Shown: positions 32,383-45,109, numbered from the stretch's first letter. The stretch is DNA of 55,563 nt from Eubacteriales bacterium (GCA_018385275.1 JAHAZM010000064.1:1-55563), one strand, 5' to 3'. Notes: a model not told the origin generated them from the letters alone. Numbers and translations are program-made.

Positions 32383-35072
32383 TTTTTCAACTCCTTTGCC
32401 AACTCGCACAGTTCAAACAGCTCGTTCATCGCCTCCATAGGCGTCAGCTGATTGACGTTGAGTTCGTTCAGGCGACGAATAATATCGTTTTCGTTTACGC
32501 CCAGCATCCCCATCTGCACGGCATGTTCACGCGGCCCGAAGGGATCGGTTTGATAAACGGCGCTTGCTTCCCGCTCCAGATTCTTTTTCTCCAGATCGAC
32601 CAGTAATTCGCCGGCTCGCTCGATGACGGGCTTCGGCAGTCCGGCCAGTTTGGCTACGTAGATCCCGAAACTCTTGTCCGTTCCGCCGCGCACGATCTTG
32701 CGCAGGAAAATCACGTCGTCTCCGACCTCTTTGACCGAAATCGAATAATTCCGGATGCCGTTATCCTCTTTTTCCATCTCCGTGAGCTCGTGATAGTGCG
32801 TTGAAAACAGCGTTTTCGCACCGATCAGCTTCTTCTCGCGCAGGTATTCGACGACCGCCCAAGCGATGCTGAGCCCGTCGTAAGTGCTCGTCCCGCGGCC
32901 GATCTCGTCGAGGATGACAAGACTGCGCGACGTCGCGTTATTGAGGATATTGGCCACCTCGTTCATTTCCACCATAAAGGTGCTTTGCCCGGCGGACAGA
33001 TCGTCCGAGGCTCCCACCCGCGTAAAGATCCGGTCGCACACGCCGATGGAAGCCGACGTCGCCGGCACGAACGAGCCGATATGCGCCATCAGCGTAATGA
33101 CGGCCACTTGCCGCATATAGGTGCTCTTGCCCGCCATATTGGGCCCGGTGATAATCATGATGCGGTTGGCGTCCGTGTCCATGTGCGTATCGTTGGGAAT
33201 GAACGCGCCGTTCTCGCGCGCCGTCAGCTCGACGACCGGATGCCGGCCGTTGATAATGTCGATGCGTCCGTCGTTGGTCATCTCCGGCCGGACGTAGCGA
33301 TTCTCCTCCGCCGCCAGCGCCAGCGAACCAAGCGCGTCGGTATAAGCCACCGCGGCGGCCAGTTTCTGAACGCGCGGCACCGCCGCCGTGACCGTGTCTC
33401 GCAGACCGCAGAAAATCTTGTATTCCAGCTCCACGCTCTTTTCGTCTGCGCCGAGGATCTTCTCTTCCAGTTCCTTCAGCTCCTGCGTGATAAAGCGCTC
33501 GCAGTTCGTAAGCGTCTGTTTGCGGGTAAAATAGTACGGCACCAGCTCGTAGTACGATTTCGTGACCTCAAAATAATAACCGAACACCTTGTTAAATCCG
33601 ATCTTGAGGTTCTTGATGCCGGTTTTTTCGCGCTCCTCCGTCTCCAGCGCGGCGATATAGGCTTTCGCGTTGTAGGAAGTATCGCGCAGTTCGTCGAGCT
33701 GTGCGTTGAATCCCCGGCGAATCAGATTGCCTTCCTTGACCGAAACCGGCGCGTCCGGGTCGATCGCCTGCTCGATCAGATCCCGCACGTCCGCCATTTC
33801 GTCCATATCCGCGGCCAATTCTTTCAGCAGAGAAGCGTCCATCCCTGCGGCCGCGGCTTTCAATTCCGGCACGCGCTGCAGAGACTGCATGAGGGACAGA
33901 CAGTCGCGCGCGTTCGCCGTGCCGTAGCTGAGCTTACTGCAAAGCCGCTCGATATCGTAGATGCCGGACAGAGCCGCCCGCACCCGCGTCGCACTTTCCC
34001 GGTCCGCGAGAAACGCCTGGATCGCGTCGAGGCGTTTGTTGATGGCGCGGACGCCGTTGAGCGGTTGTTCGACCATCAGGCGCAGACGCCGACCGCCCAT
34101 GGCCGTTTCCGTCTTATCCAACAGCCAAAGCAGACTTCCCCGCTTGCTTCCGGTGCGGATCGTCTCCGTCAGTTCCAGATTGCGCCGCGCGGCGCTGTCC
34201 AGGATCAGCACGCCGTCCGTATGCGCGATGCGGATCCGGTTGATATGCGTCAGCCGGTTTTTCTGCGTCTCGTGCAGGTACGCGATCAGCGCGCCTGCGG
34301 CGCAGATCGCCGTTTTCTGTTCCGTCAGATCGAAAACGCTCAGATCGTTGACGCCGAAATGCTCCAGCAATTCGCACTCCGCCCGTTTGTATTCAAAGGC
34401 CGAATCCCGGTATTTCGTGGTTTTCTGCTCCAGGATCCCGTTGTCGATCCCGCCGAGCCGCAGCATTTCGCCCTGCGCCGCCACGATCTCGATGGGCGAA
34501 ACCGTCTCGATCTCGGCTTTCAGCGTTTCCCGTCCCTTCTGGATCTCCTTGACGAAAAACTCACCCGTGGACACGTCGCACCAGGCCAGTCCCGTCCGCC
34601 GCGCGCCGGTCGTAACGGCCATGATATAATTATTGGCTTTCTCCTCCAGCATGTTCGGCTCGATGACCGTTCCGGGCGTGATGACCCGGATCACGCCGCG
34701 CTCACAGGGGCCCTCTCTCGGATCGGTCAACTGCTCCACGATGGCGACCTTGTACCCCATCTGGATCAGACGCGCCACGTAGGTATCGACCGCGTGATGC
34801 GGAATGCCGCACATCTGCGCGCGCTCCGCCAGCCCGCAGTCCCGTCCCGTCAGCACGAGTTCCAGTTCTCGCGAGGCAATGACCGCGTCGTCGAAAAACA
34901 GCTCGTAAAAATCTCCGAGCCGGTAAAAAACCAGGCAATCCTCGTATTGCTTCTTCGTTTCGAGATAACTGCGCATCATGGGCGTCACATCAGCCATGTA
35001 TTCCTCGTTGTTGCGCAGCGCCCGTACGCGCTTGACTTCGCTGTCGTTTCTCATCGTCAACGCCTGATCCAT
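32379..35072 (-). CDS. mutS: DNA mismatch recognition ATPase MutS
   Basis: 897 residues if begun at ATG 35072; ATG 34997 (MADVTPMMRSYLE) is also preceded by GAGGA and matches the usual MutS start better, giving 872. Mismatch-binding FYRLGDFYELF near residues 49-59, ATPase GPNMAGKSTYMRQ, DEIGRGTSTYDG and signature STHYHELT. C-terminal dimer helix near LTPMEAMNELFEL. Part of miaB-mutS-mutL-miaA. Confidence 0.95.
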   Translation of the reverse strand: MDQALTMRNDSEVKRVRALRNNEEYMADVTPMMRSYLETKKQYEDCLVFYRLGDFYELFFDDAVIASRELELVLTGRDCGLAERAQMCGIPHHAVDTYVARLIQMGYKVAIVEQLTDPREGPCERGVIRVITPGTVIEPNMLEEKANNYIMAVTTGARRTGLAWCDVSTGEFFVKEIQKGRETLKAEIETVSPIEIVAAQGEMLRLGGIDNGILEQKTTKYRDSAFEYKRAECELLEHFGVNDLSVFDLTEQKTAICAAGALIAYLHETQKNRLTHINRIRIAHTDGVLILDSAARRNLELTETIRTGSKRGSLLWLLDKTETAMGGRRLRLMVEQPLNGVRAINKRLDAIQAFLADRESATRVRAALSGIYDIERLCSKLSYGTANARDCLSLMQSLQRVPELKAAAAGMDASLLKELAADMDEMADVRDLIEQAIDPDAPVSVKEGNLIRRGFNAQLDELRDTSYNAKAYIAALETEEREKTGIKNLKIGFNKVFGYYFEVTKSYYELVPYYFTRKQTLTNCERFITQELKELEEKILGADEKSVELEYKIFCGLRDTVTAAVPRVQKLAAAVAYTDALGSLALAAEENRYVRPEMTNDGRIDIINGRHPVVELTARENGAFIPNDTHMDTDANRIMIITGPNMAGKSTYMRQVAVITLMAHIGSFVPATSASIGVCDRIFTRVGASDDLSAGQSTFMVEMNEVANILNNATSRSLVILDEIGRGTSTYDGLSIAWAVVEYLREKKLIGAKTLFSTHYHELTEMEKEDNGIRNYSISVKEVGDDVIFLRKIVRGGTDKSFGIYVAKLAGLPKPVIERAGELLVDLEKKNLEREASAVYQTDPFGPREHAVQMGMLGVNENDIIRRLNELNVNQLTPMEAMNELFELCELAKELKK

Positions 35073-35076
35073 CGGC

Positions 35077-36462
35077 TCACACCCTTTCTCCCCTCAGCGC
35101 AGACACCGTCGCACCCGTTATACGGACCGGCACGATCGTGCCCGGTTCAACTCCGTCGGCCGAAAAATTCACCAGTATCCCGCTGTCCGTGCGTCCCGAC
35201 AGCATCCTGTCGTTCTTTTTACTGACGCTTTCAGCCAAAACCGGCAATTCCCGCCCGATCAGGCGCGCGTTCACCTCGGCCGTCACGGCGTTCTGCAGCG
35301 CCATGACGCGCGCGTGTCTCTCCTGCTTGACCTCCTCCGGGATCTGGTCCGGCATGGCGGCGGCCGGCGTCCCGCGCCGCGGCGAGTATTTGAACAAAAA
35401 CGCGTTGGTATACCGCACCTCGGCGAGCAAGCTCTCTGTCGCGGCGAAATCGTCTTCCGTCTCTCCGGGAAATCCCACGATAATATCCGTCGAAAGCCCC
35501 GCCTCCGGCATGAGACGGCGCGCTTTTTCAATGATCGTCAAATAATCGGCCCGCGTATAACCGCGGTTCATTTTCTTCAGGATCCGGTCCGAACCGGACT
35601 GCACAGGCAGATGCAGCTGCCGGCAGATATGCCGTCCGGCAGCCATTGTTTCAAGCAGCTCGTCGCTGAGATCCTTCGGATGCGAGGTCATGAAACGGAT
35701 GCGCTCGATCCCTTTGATGCGATCGGCCTGACGCAGAAGCGCGGCAAAATTCACGCCGCCGCCCAAGTCCTTGCCGTAGGAATTGACGTTCTGCCCCAGC
35801 AGCATGATCTCCCGGCAACCCGTCGCGGCCACGCCGCGGATCTCGTCGAGTACCCGTTCCGTTTCCCGGCTCCGCTCGCGGCCCCGTACGTAAGGCACGA
35901 CGCAGTATGTACAAAAATTATTGCACCCCTGCATGATCGTGACGTAGGCCGTGGAAAGGCTCTTGCGCTCGGCCGGCATTTCATGCACGCAGCCGTCTTC
36001 TTTTTCGCGCACGTCGACAAACGTGCGCTCGCTTTCCAGCGCCGCCAGAAGGATCGACGCAAACTCATGCAGATTATGCGTCCCGAACACCATGTCCACG
36101 AACGGATAGCGCGTACGGATATGCTCGGCCACGCCCTTTTGCTGCATCATACAGCCGCAGACGCCGATAATCATGCGTCCGCCGCTTGCCTCCTTGATCT
36201 TGCGCAAAGCGCCGACATTGCCGTATACTCTCTTCTCCGCGTGATCGCGAACGCAGCAGGTATTGAATATCACCAGATCGGCGGCTCGTGCCTCCTCCGT
36301 CAGGACGAAACCCAGTTCCCTGAGCACCGCCGCCAGCTTTTCACTGTCGCAGGCGTTCATCTGACAGCCGTACGTCACCACGCAGGCTTTCCGCTCCGGC
36401 ACGCCGGCCAGTCTTTGATCCAGCAAAACGCAGATCTGTTCCTTGATTTCCTTATTCTCCAC
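35077..36462 (-). CDS. miaB: tRNA-2-methylthio-N6-dimethylallyladenosine synthase MiaB
   Basis: 461 residues. Radical-SAM methylthiotransferase acting on i6A37 of tRNA. N-terminal cluster Cys in TYGCQMNACDSE, NTCCVRDHAE and VCGCMMQQKG; radical-SAM motif IMQGCNNFCTYCVVPYVRGR; C-terminal TRAM domain. Start overlaps the 3' end of ribF by 11 bases. Functionally linked to miaA downstream. Confidence 0.95.
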   Translation of the reverse strand: MENKEIKEQICVLLDQRLAGVPERKACVVTYGCQMNACDSEKLAAVLRELGFVLTEEARAADLVIFNTCCVRDHAEKRVYGNVGALRKIKEASGGRMIIGVCGCMMQQKGVAEHIRTRYPFVDMVFGTHNLHEFASILLAALESERTFVDVREKEDGCVHEMPAERKSLSTAYVTIMQGCNNFCTYCVVPYVRGRERSRETERVLDEIRGVAATGCREIMLLGQNVNSYGKDLGGGVNFAALLRQADRIKGIERIRFMTSHPKDLSDELLETMAAGRHICRQLHLPVQSGSDRILKKMNRGYTRADYLTIIEKARRLMPEAGLSTDIIVGFPGETEDDFAATESLLAEVRYTNAFLFKYSPRRGTPAAAMPDQIPEEVKQERHARVMALQNAVTAEVNARLIGRELPVLAESVSKKNDRMLSGRTDSGILVNFSADGVEPGTIVPVRITGATVSALRGERV

Positions 36463-37378
36463 TTTTTCTTCTCCGCAGATCCAGAACGGCTTTGGCCAGT
36501 TCCTTGTCCGTCTCCACTTGTTTACGCAGTTCTTCCGCCGAATCGAACCGCTTTTCTCCGCGTAAACGGCGAACGAATCGCACGGTCACGCTTTTCCCGT
36601 ACAGATCGGCGCTTGCGCCCAGCAAATGGCACTCTACCCATCTCTGTCCGTCGCCGCGGATCGTGGGCGCCGTCCCGACGTTGGTCACGGACGGAAAACT
36701 CAGCCCGTCCGTCTCGCAGAACGTAGCGTAGACGCCGTCGGCCGGCAGCAGCTTTTCGGCCGGGATCGCGACGTTGGCCGTGGGGAAACCCAGCCCCGCT
36801 CCGATATGATTGCCGGCTCGTACCGTCCCGGTCAGCGCGTACGGAACGCCCAGCAGACGCTCGGCTTTTTCCATATTGCCCGCGGCCACCGCTTCCCGGA
36901 TCAGCGTACTGCTCACGACGTCGTTGTCTTCATCCGTCACCGGCATAATCACCGTCAGACCGATATGCGCCGCGGCCGTCAACTTTCTCAGCAAACTCAC
37001 GTCGCCCGCACGGGCCCGGCCGAACGTATAATCGTATCCGACCACGATATGACTCACCCTTCCGTCCCCGGTCAGCCGTTCAAAGAACGCCTCCGGCTCC
37101 ATGGCGGCGATCTCCCGGGTAAAAGGCGTCGTCGTGACCCGGTCGACGCCCAGTTCTCGGGCCCGGGCCTCTTTTTCGGCTGGCGTCATCAGGAGGCCGA
37201 TCCGCTTTCCCGTAAGAACCGCCTTCGGATTGTCGGAAAAGGTAAAAAGCTCCACGGTTCTCCCGTCGAGCGCGATTTTCCGGGCCGCGGCGATCAGCTC
37301 CGCGTGTCCGCGGTGAATGCCGTCAAATGTGCCCAGCACCAGCACGGTGCGGTCTTGTCGTATCGTCTCGTTCTTCAC
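36452..37378 (-). CDS. ribF: Bifunctional riboflavin kinase / FAD synthetase RibF
   Basis: 308 residues from GTG 37378, the GTGA overlap with the truB stop, preceded by AAGGT. The open frame continues 318 bases upstream but is Arg-rich shadow of truB. FMN adenylyltransferase part: LGTFDGIHRGH; kinase part: GLGFPTANVA and the TNVGTAPTI loop. Makes FMN and FAD. Confidence 0.93.
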   Translation of the reverse strand: MKNETIRQDRTVLVLGTFDGIHRGHAELIAAARKIALDGRTVELFTFSDNPKAVLTGKRIGLLMTPAEKEARARELGVDRVTTTPFTREIAAMEPEAFFERLTGDGRVSHIVVGYDYTFGRARAGDVSLLRKLTAAAHIGLTVIMPVTDEDNDVVSSTLIREAVAAGNMEKAERLLGVPYALTGTVRAGNHIGAGLGFPTANVAIPAEKLLPADGVYATFCETDGLSFPSVTNVGTAPTIRGDGQRWVECHLLGASADLYGKSVTVRFVRRLRGEKRFDSAEELRKQVETDKELAKAVLDLRRRKSGE

Positions 37379-38211
37379 AAACGTACCTTCATTCTCAATT
37401 CTCCGTGCTCGGCCATCCCGACGCCGAGAAAATCTTCTCCGCAGTAAACGCGGCTCCATCCGTTCGCCTCCGTCGACACGCTGCGGCCGTTGAAAAGCGC
37501 GTCGCGTTGCTCCGTCGCGAGAAACGCGCACGGTATGCCGCCGAGCACGCGATCGGCCCGCAGGATCGCCCCGGCCGGATCGGACCGGATCTCGTCGAGC
37601 GTCCTCGCCTGCTCGATCCTCAGACCGGCCGCTTCCGTTCGCACCAGAAAACTCATATACGCCCCGCACCCGAGCTTTTCTCCGACGTCGGCGCACAGCG
37701 TACGGATATACGTGCCGCGCGAACAGCGGATGCGGATCACGTGCGTGACCTCGTTCTCCTGCCGCAGATAGACCGCTTCCCGGATCGTGACCTCGCGCGC
37801 CGGCAGTTCCACGGGCTTGTCCGCCCGCGCCAGCCGATATGCGGCGCGTCCGTTGACTTTGACTGCCGAAAACCGCGGCGGGATCTGCCGGATCGTCCCG
37901 GTAAACGCCGCCAGCGCCGTCCGCACCTCGTCAGCCGTCGCGCTGACCGGCCGTTTCTGCAAAACAGCGCCGGACGCGTCCCCGGTGTCCGTCACGGCGC
38001 CGAGCCGCAGACCGGCGCCGTATTCCTTCTCCCCGTCAGCGTGATCGAAAAGCCTTGTCTCGTTCCCCATCGCCACGGGCAGCACGCACCTCGCGTCCGG
38101 GACCAGCGTCCCCAAATGCCCCCAATTTACAACTTAAAGCCGCCGCAAGCAAACGACCGCGTCCGACGAGGTCATCCCTGTCGGCTTGAGAAAATTCACG
38201 ACGCCGGTCAT
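37375..38211 (-). pseudogene. truB: Broken tRNA pseudouridine-55 synthase TruB
   Basis: The ATG at 38211 overlaps the nrnA stop (ATGA) and begins MTGVVNFLKPTGMTSSDAVV, a normal TruB start. Codon 26 is TAA (complement of 38134-38136), inside the segment usually reading LRRLxGxKKxGH. After the stop the same frame continues VVNWGHLGTLVPDARCVLP and then a normal TruB body (IPPRFSAVKVNGRAAYRLAR). In the catalytic motif GTLDPxAxGxLP the Asp is Val (GTLVP) and the following residues are changed too (DARCVLP). So two independent defects sit within about 15 codons. The 246-codon downstream frame could start at a TTG but would lack the N terminus and the catalytic Asp. Sequencing error is possible but must explain several changes. 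Confidence 0.8.
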
Positions 38212-39176
38212 TTCGTTTCCTTCAATCTCGCCCGGCAGGCGTCGCAGATACGCGCGGCCGTTTCCTCCGGATCGCCGTTCAAATGCGCGCCGGCCGCCTG
38301 CGCGTGACCGCCGCCGCCGATCAGCTCCATGATCTCATTGGACCGGATCTCCCGCGTCGAACGCATACTGACGTTGAGGCTGCCGTCCGGGTTTTCCCGG
38401 ATAACGAAACAGGCGCATACGCCCTCGATGGCCCGCAGTGTGTCGATGAGGCCTTCCGCGTCCTCGGCCGTGGCGCCGCATTCGGCAAAATCCTCTTTCC
38501 GCAGGATCGACCAGACCACCCGTCCCTCCATCGCCAGGACCATATGCTCCAGCGTTTTTTTGACTAAAAGCGTATGGCGCAGACTGACGCGTCCATACAG
38601 CTCCTCGATCAGCCCCGAAACGTCTCCGATCAGAGCCACCAGACGCGCGCCGTATTCCATCGTACGGCCGTCGGTATTGGAGTATCCGAACCGCCCCGTA
38701 TCCGTGACCAGCGCCACGTAGAGCAGCCGAGCCGCGTCCCGGTCGATTGCCAGGCCCAATTCCCCGGCCAGGTCCATGACCGCCATGGCTGTCGCGCCGT
38801 AATCCGAGCGGATATAATGCGGATCCGCCGGCTCTTCTTTATATAAATGATGATCCACGACGGCGCGGTGCGGCGCGTTCCGATAAACGTCCCCGCAGTC
38901 CCCGGCTCTTTCCGGCGAATTCAGATCCACCAGGACCGCCGCGTCATATTCTCCCGCCTTTTGCGCAGAAAGCACGGTTGCCGTCTCCTCCAGGAAACGA
39001 TACGCTTTCGGTATCGCGCCCGGGCAAAGGACGTCGACGTGCTTTCCCAATTTGCGCAAGCAAAGACAAAGCGCCAGCGCGCTGCCGAGCGTGTCGCCGT
39101 CCGGGTTCACGTGGCAGATCAAGGCCAAACTCCCGGCGTTCCGGATCGTTTCGCAAACAGCTGACAACTGGTTCAT
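38208..39176 (-). CDS. nrnA: DHH-family nanoRNase / pAp phosphatase NrnA
   Basis: 322 residues. DHH motif set: CHVNPDGDTLGSALAL, VDHHLYKEE, and DHHA1-domain GGGGHAQAAGA near the end. Degrades short RNA oligomers and 3'-phosphoadenosine 5'-phosphate. Sits between rbfA and truB as in many Clostridia and Bacilli, overlapping both by 4 bases. Confidence 0.92.
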   Translation of the reverse strand: MNQLSAVCETIRNAGSLALICHVNPDGDTLGSALALCLCLRKLGKHVDVLCPGAIPKAYRFLEETATVLSAQKAGEYDAAVLVDLNSPERAGDCGDVYRNAPHRAVVDHHLYKEEPADPHYIRSDYGATAMAVMDLAGELGLAIDRDAARLLYVALVTDTGRFGYSNTDGRTMEYGARLVALIGDVSGLIEELYGRVSLRHTLLVKKTLEHMVLAMEGRVVWSILRKEDFAECGATAEDAEGLIDTLRAIEGVCACFVIRENPDGSLNVSMRSTREIRSNEIMELIGGGGHAQAAGAHLNGDPEETAARICDACRARLKETK

Positions 39177-39529
39177 TTTTCTTCCCCGCCTGTATTCAGA
39201 TGTGACAGGATCTCCGATATATGCACGCTGTATTCGATCGAATCGTCGAACACAAAATGGAGCTGGGGCGTCACGCGCAGTTTCATGCGCGCGCCGAGGA
39301 GTTTCCGGATAAATCCCGCGGCGCCGTTGAGAGCCTCGGCCGCGGCGGCTCCCTCCTCTTTGGAACTGTAGGTGCTGACGAAAAGCTTGGCGTGCTCGAG
39401 GTCTCCGCTGACCTCCACGCGCAGAATACTGATGAGCGCCGGGATCCGGCTATCCTTGATCTCCGTGCGGATAATATCGCTGACTTCCCGCTGGATCTGC
39501 GAGGCCACTCTTGCCGTTCTGTTGTTCAT
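39173..39529 (-). CDS. rbfA: Ribosome-binding factor A
   Basis: 118 residues, typical. KH-like fold seen as ASQIQREVSDIIRTEIKD, AKLFVSTYS and RVTPQLHFVFDDSIEY. Helps mature the 16S rRNA 5' end in the 30S subunit. 13 bases after infB. Confidence 0.95.
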   Translation of the reverse strand: MNNRTARVASQIQREVSDIIRTEIKDSRIPALISILRVEVSGDLEHAKLFVSTYSSKEEGAAAAEALNGAAGFIRKLLGARMKLRVTPQLHFVFDDSIEYSVHISEILSHLNTGGEEK

Positions 39530-39542
39530 ATTCTCCTCTTTT

Positions 39543-42365
<2,823 letters not shown>

Positions 42366-42369
42366 GTTT

Positions 42370-42678
42370 TTACCGTACCTCCGCATTCCTTTGCGAGTTG
42401 ATAATCAGTTTTTTGAAGTTTTCGGATGTGACCCCGATCACCAGTTTATTGATTTTCCCGATGGCCGGCCCGAAATCCGGGCATGCCGCCGTGATATAAG
42501 GCGTGCCGCCGGCGTCGCAGCAGGCACGAACCTTCTTAGCCGTGTTTTCCGAGAGTTGATCGCTCAGCAGGACCAGCCGGACACGGCCGTCTTTTACGGC
42601 GTCGACGACCGCCTGATAACCGAACGTCACGCATCCGGCGTTCATCGCCAGTCCCAATGCTCCGTCAAACTTGTTCAA
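42370..42678 (-). CDS. L7Ae-family ribosomal protein (YlxQ/RplGA-like)
   Basis: 102 residues. L7Ae/L30e fold: [49 protein letters not shown]. Such proteins bind kink-turn RNA; in Gram-positives the gene lies between ylxR and infB, as here. Overlaps ylxR by 14 bases. Confidence 0.92.
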   Translation of the reverse strand: MNKFDGALGLAMNAGCVTFGYQAVVDAVKDGRVRLVLLSDQLSENTAKKVRACCDAGGTPYITAACPDFGPAIGKINKLVIGVTSENFKKLIINSQRNAEVR

Positions 42679-42940
42679 GGCTCTTCAGTTCCTCCTTGAG
42701 TCTTTCGGAAACCTCCCGGGGGATCGGGCGGGAAAAGGCCCGCTCGAGGCCATGGGCCTTCAGACATTTCTCCATACATTCGCTCTTCGGGCACAGATAC
42801 GCGCCCCGTCCCGCCTTGCGCCCCGTCGTGTCGAGCGATATCTCCCCGTCCTGATTGCATACGATCCGGATCATGTCCCGCTTGGAACGGATCTCACGGC
42901 AGCCTATGCAGGTGCGCTCGGGCGTTTTTTTCTGTTTCAA
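42665..42940 (-). CDS. ylxR: YlxR family (RNPM/DUF448) RNA-binding protein
   Basis: 91 residues from TTG 42940, set by GAGGAGGAAG upstream and by the KTPERTCIGCRE start seen in all YlxR proteins. Conserved GRGAYLCPKSECMEKC. In Clostridia and Bacilli it is a nucleoid-associated or RNase P-linked regulator. 65 bases after an inserted URO-D-family gene. Confidence 0.92.
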   Translation of the reverse strand: MKQKKTPERTCIGCREIRSKRDMIRIVCNQDGEISLDTTGRKAGRGAYLCPKSECMEKCLKAHGLERAFSRPIPREVSERLKEELKSLEQV

Positions 42941-43005
42941 TCGGCTTCCTCCTCGAAAAATGATCGACCGCGGTCTCTTTTGCGGCAACGCCGCGTTCCG
43001 CTCTC

Positions 43006-44031
43006 TCAGCGAACGAGCCGGACGGACTCCCGTCGGCATTCGTCGAGCATGGCGAGGATGTTGGCCGGCGGCACGTCCTGCGGGACCGCATGGGTCGGCG
43101 CCAGAATGTACCCGCCGCCCGGCCGCATAACGTCAGCCGTCTCCCGCACCAGCGCGCGTACTTCCTCGGGCGTACGGACGGGAAGATCCCGTTGTGTGGA
43201 AATCCCGCCCCAGAACGCGAGCTTATCCCCGTATTTCTCCTTGATGCGCGCGAGACCGTAAATCTCGGGCTGCACCGTCTGATAGCAATCAAGGCCGATC
43301 TCAATCAGATCCGGGAACACGTCCTCGACGTCTCCGCAGGAATGCTGGATGATGAACTTTCCGTTCTTCTTCGCCCGGGCGTACATCTCCGCCATCCGCG
43401 GCTTGAGGAATTTCCTCCACAGTCTCGGTTCCATGATCATCCCGTGCTGCTGGCCCCAGTCGTCACCGAAATAAACCGCGTCAAAAGGATACTCGTTGAA
43501 AATATCGATCACACTCAGATTGAATGCAAGGATACGATCCAGCATCCCGTGAACAAACGCCGGCTCCGCAGCCATGTAGTAGAGCGCGTCCTCCATCCCC
43601 GTATAGCTCCAGAGCCGCTCGAACATGGAAAACCCGATGCCCGCGAAGCAAAAGCGATCGTCCGCCGTCGCAAGCAGGCGCTCGCACTCCTCGCGAATGC
43701 GCTTCTCGTTCAAATACGGAGCCGGATACAGACTGAGGTCCGGCTCGCGGATCACGGGGCTGTCGATCACGCCGATATCCCGGTCGACGCCGCTGCGATT
43801 CCACGTCACACCGAAATCATCGGTAAAATACAGAGGCCTGTCGGACCGTTCGGTCGGGTATCCCCAGTATTGCATATAATGCAGGAATCCGCCGGTATGC
43901 GCCGCAAAGTCCTTTTCGCCCGTCGCGGCCGCGACCCGGTCGTTCTCCTGCGCGGTCAGCTCCAGATGATACGGCAGGATCTCCGTCTCTTCATGCCGGA
44001 GCGCGCGGATCACGGCCTCCCGTCGGGTCAT
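43006..44031 (-). CDS. Uroporphyrinogen decarboxylase-family (MtaA/CmuA-like) protein
   Basis: 341 residues. URO-D fold: FAGIGFSMFERLWSYTGMED, DAVYFGDDWGQQHGMIMEP, IIQHSCGDVEDVFPDLIEIG, LAFWGGISTQRDLP, PGGGYILAPTHAVPQDVP. The HSCGD and GGIST motifs are those of corrinoid-dependent methyltransferases (MtaA/CmuA branch) rather than heme HemE. It lies 4 bases after nusA, interrupting the usual nusA-ylxR order. The partner corrinoid protein and the methyl donor are not in the window. Confidence 0.85.
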   Translation of the reverse strand: MTRREAVIRALRHEETEILPYHLELTAQENDRVAAATGEKDFAAHTGGFLHYMQYWGYPTERSDRPLYFTDDFGVTWNRSGVDRDIGVIDSPVIREPDLSLYPAPYLNEKRIREECERLLATADDRFCFAGIGFSMFERLWSYTGMEDALYYMAAEPAFVHGMLDRILAFNLSVIDIFNEYPFDAVYFGDDWGQQHGMIMEPRLWRKFLKPRMAEMYARAKKNGKFIIQHSCGDVEDVFPDLIEIGLDCYQTVQPEIYGLARIKEKYGDKLAFWGGISTQRDLPVRTPEEVRALVRETADVMRPGGGYILAPTHAVPQDVPPANILAMLDECRRESVRLVR

Positions 44032-44035
44032 TTTT

Positions 44036-45109
44036 TCACTCCTCCTCGGCTTCTTCGGAAAGGCTTTCCAGCAGATCGGCCGCCTTGCTCTGACTCTTGA
44101 TGTCGATCTTCCAGCCCGTCAGCCGAGCGGCGAGCCGGGCGTTCTGCCCTTCCTTTCCGATGGCCAGCGAAAGCTGATTATCCGCCACGACGACCCGCGC
44201 GATATGCTCGTCGGCGTTGGTCTGCACCAGCATGACGCGCGCCGGGCTCAGCGCATAAGCGATATATTCGGCCGGATCCTCGCTCCAGCGGATGATGTCG
44301 ATTTTCTCTCCGTTGAGTTCTTTCACGATGCGATCCACGCGCGTGCCGCCGGGACCGACGCAGGCGCCCAGCGGATCAACCGCCGGATCGTTGGTATAAA
44401 CGGCGATCTTGGTACGGCTTCCGGCCTCGCGGGAGATCGATTTGATGATGACCGTGCCGTTGGCGATTTCAGGCACTTCCAGCTCGAAAAGCCGCTTGAC
44501 CAGCCCGGTGTGCGTTCTCGACACGATGATCTGCGCGCCCTTGCCGGTCTGCTTGACGTCGGAAATATAGACCTTGATCCGGTCGCCGACTTTGAAATCG
44601 TCGGTGCTCAGCTGCTCGTTGGCCGACAGATATCCCTCGGTACGGCCCAGCTCCACGTAGACGTTCTTCTTTTCCACACGGCGCACGACCGCCGTCGTGA
44701 TCTCGTTGAGCTTATCGACGTACTCATTGTAAATCACGTTGCGTTCAGCTTCCCGGATCTTTTGCGTGATATTGTCTTTGGCCGCCTTGGCCGCGATCCG
44801 TCCGAAATCCGTCGGCGTCACGTCGCGGTCCACATAGTCGCCCACCGCGTAATCGTCGCGGATGCGGCGCGCGTCCTCCAGACTGATCTGAGAAAGCTCG
44901 TCTTCCACCTCTTCGACGACCTGCTTGCGGTCAAAGACCTGCAGACGGCCGTTCTGCCGGTCGATCGTCACGTAGGACTCGGCGCCGGAAGGATAGTTCT
45001 TTTTATAAGCAACGGCAATCGCCGTCTCTACCGCCTGAAAAACCGTCTCCGTATCGATCCCCTTTTCCTTGGAAATGGCGTTGATGGCTTCGATGAATTC
45101 CGCGTTCAT
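44036..45109 (-). CDS. nusA: Transcription termination/antitermination factor NusA
   Basis: 357 residues, the short Gram-positive form without acidic repeats. N-terminal RNAP-binding domain, S1 domain (VERKN-like VYVELGRTEGYLSANEQL), then KH domains with VDPLGACVGPGGTRVDRIV and LAIGKEGQNARLAARLTGW. Directs pausing, termination and rRNA processing. Confidence 0.95.
   Translation of the reverse strand: MNAEFIEAINAISKEKGIDTETVFQAVETAIAVAYKKNYPSGAESYVTIDRQNGRLQVFDRKQVVEEVEDELSQISLEDARRIRDDYAVGDYVDRDVTPTDFGRIAAKAAKDNITQKIREAERNVIYNEYVDKLNEITTAVVRRVEKKNVYVELGRTEGYLSANEQLSTDDFKVGDRIKVYISDVKQTGKGAQIIVSRTHTGLVKRLFELEVPEIANGTVIIKSISREAGSRTKIAVYTNDPAVDPLGACVGPGGTRVDRIVKELNGEKIDIIRWSEDPAEYIAYALSPARVMLVQTNADEHIARVVVADNQLSLAIGKEGQNARLAARLTGWKIDIKSQSKAADLLESLSEEAEEE

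Noticed and set aside
37375-38115. truB as an intact gene starting at an internal TTG
   Set aside because: It would lack the conserved N terminus, and the upstream ATG is fixed by overlap with nrnA; the in-frame TAA makes it a broken gene.
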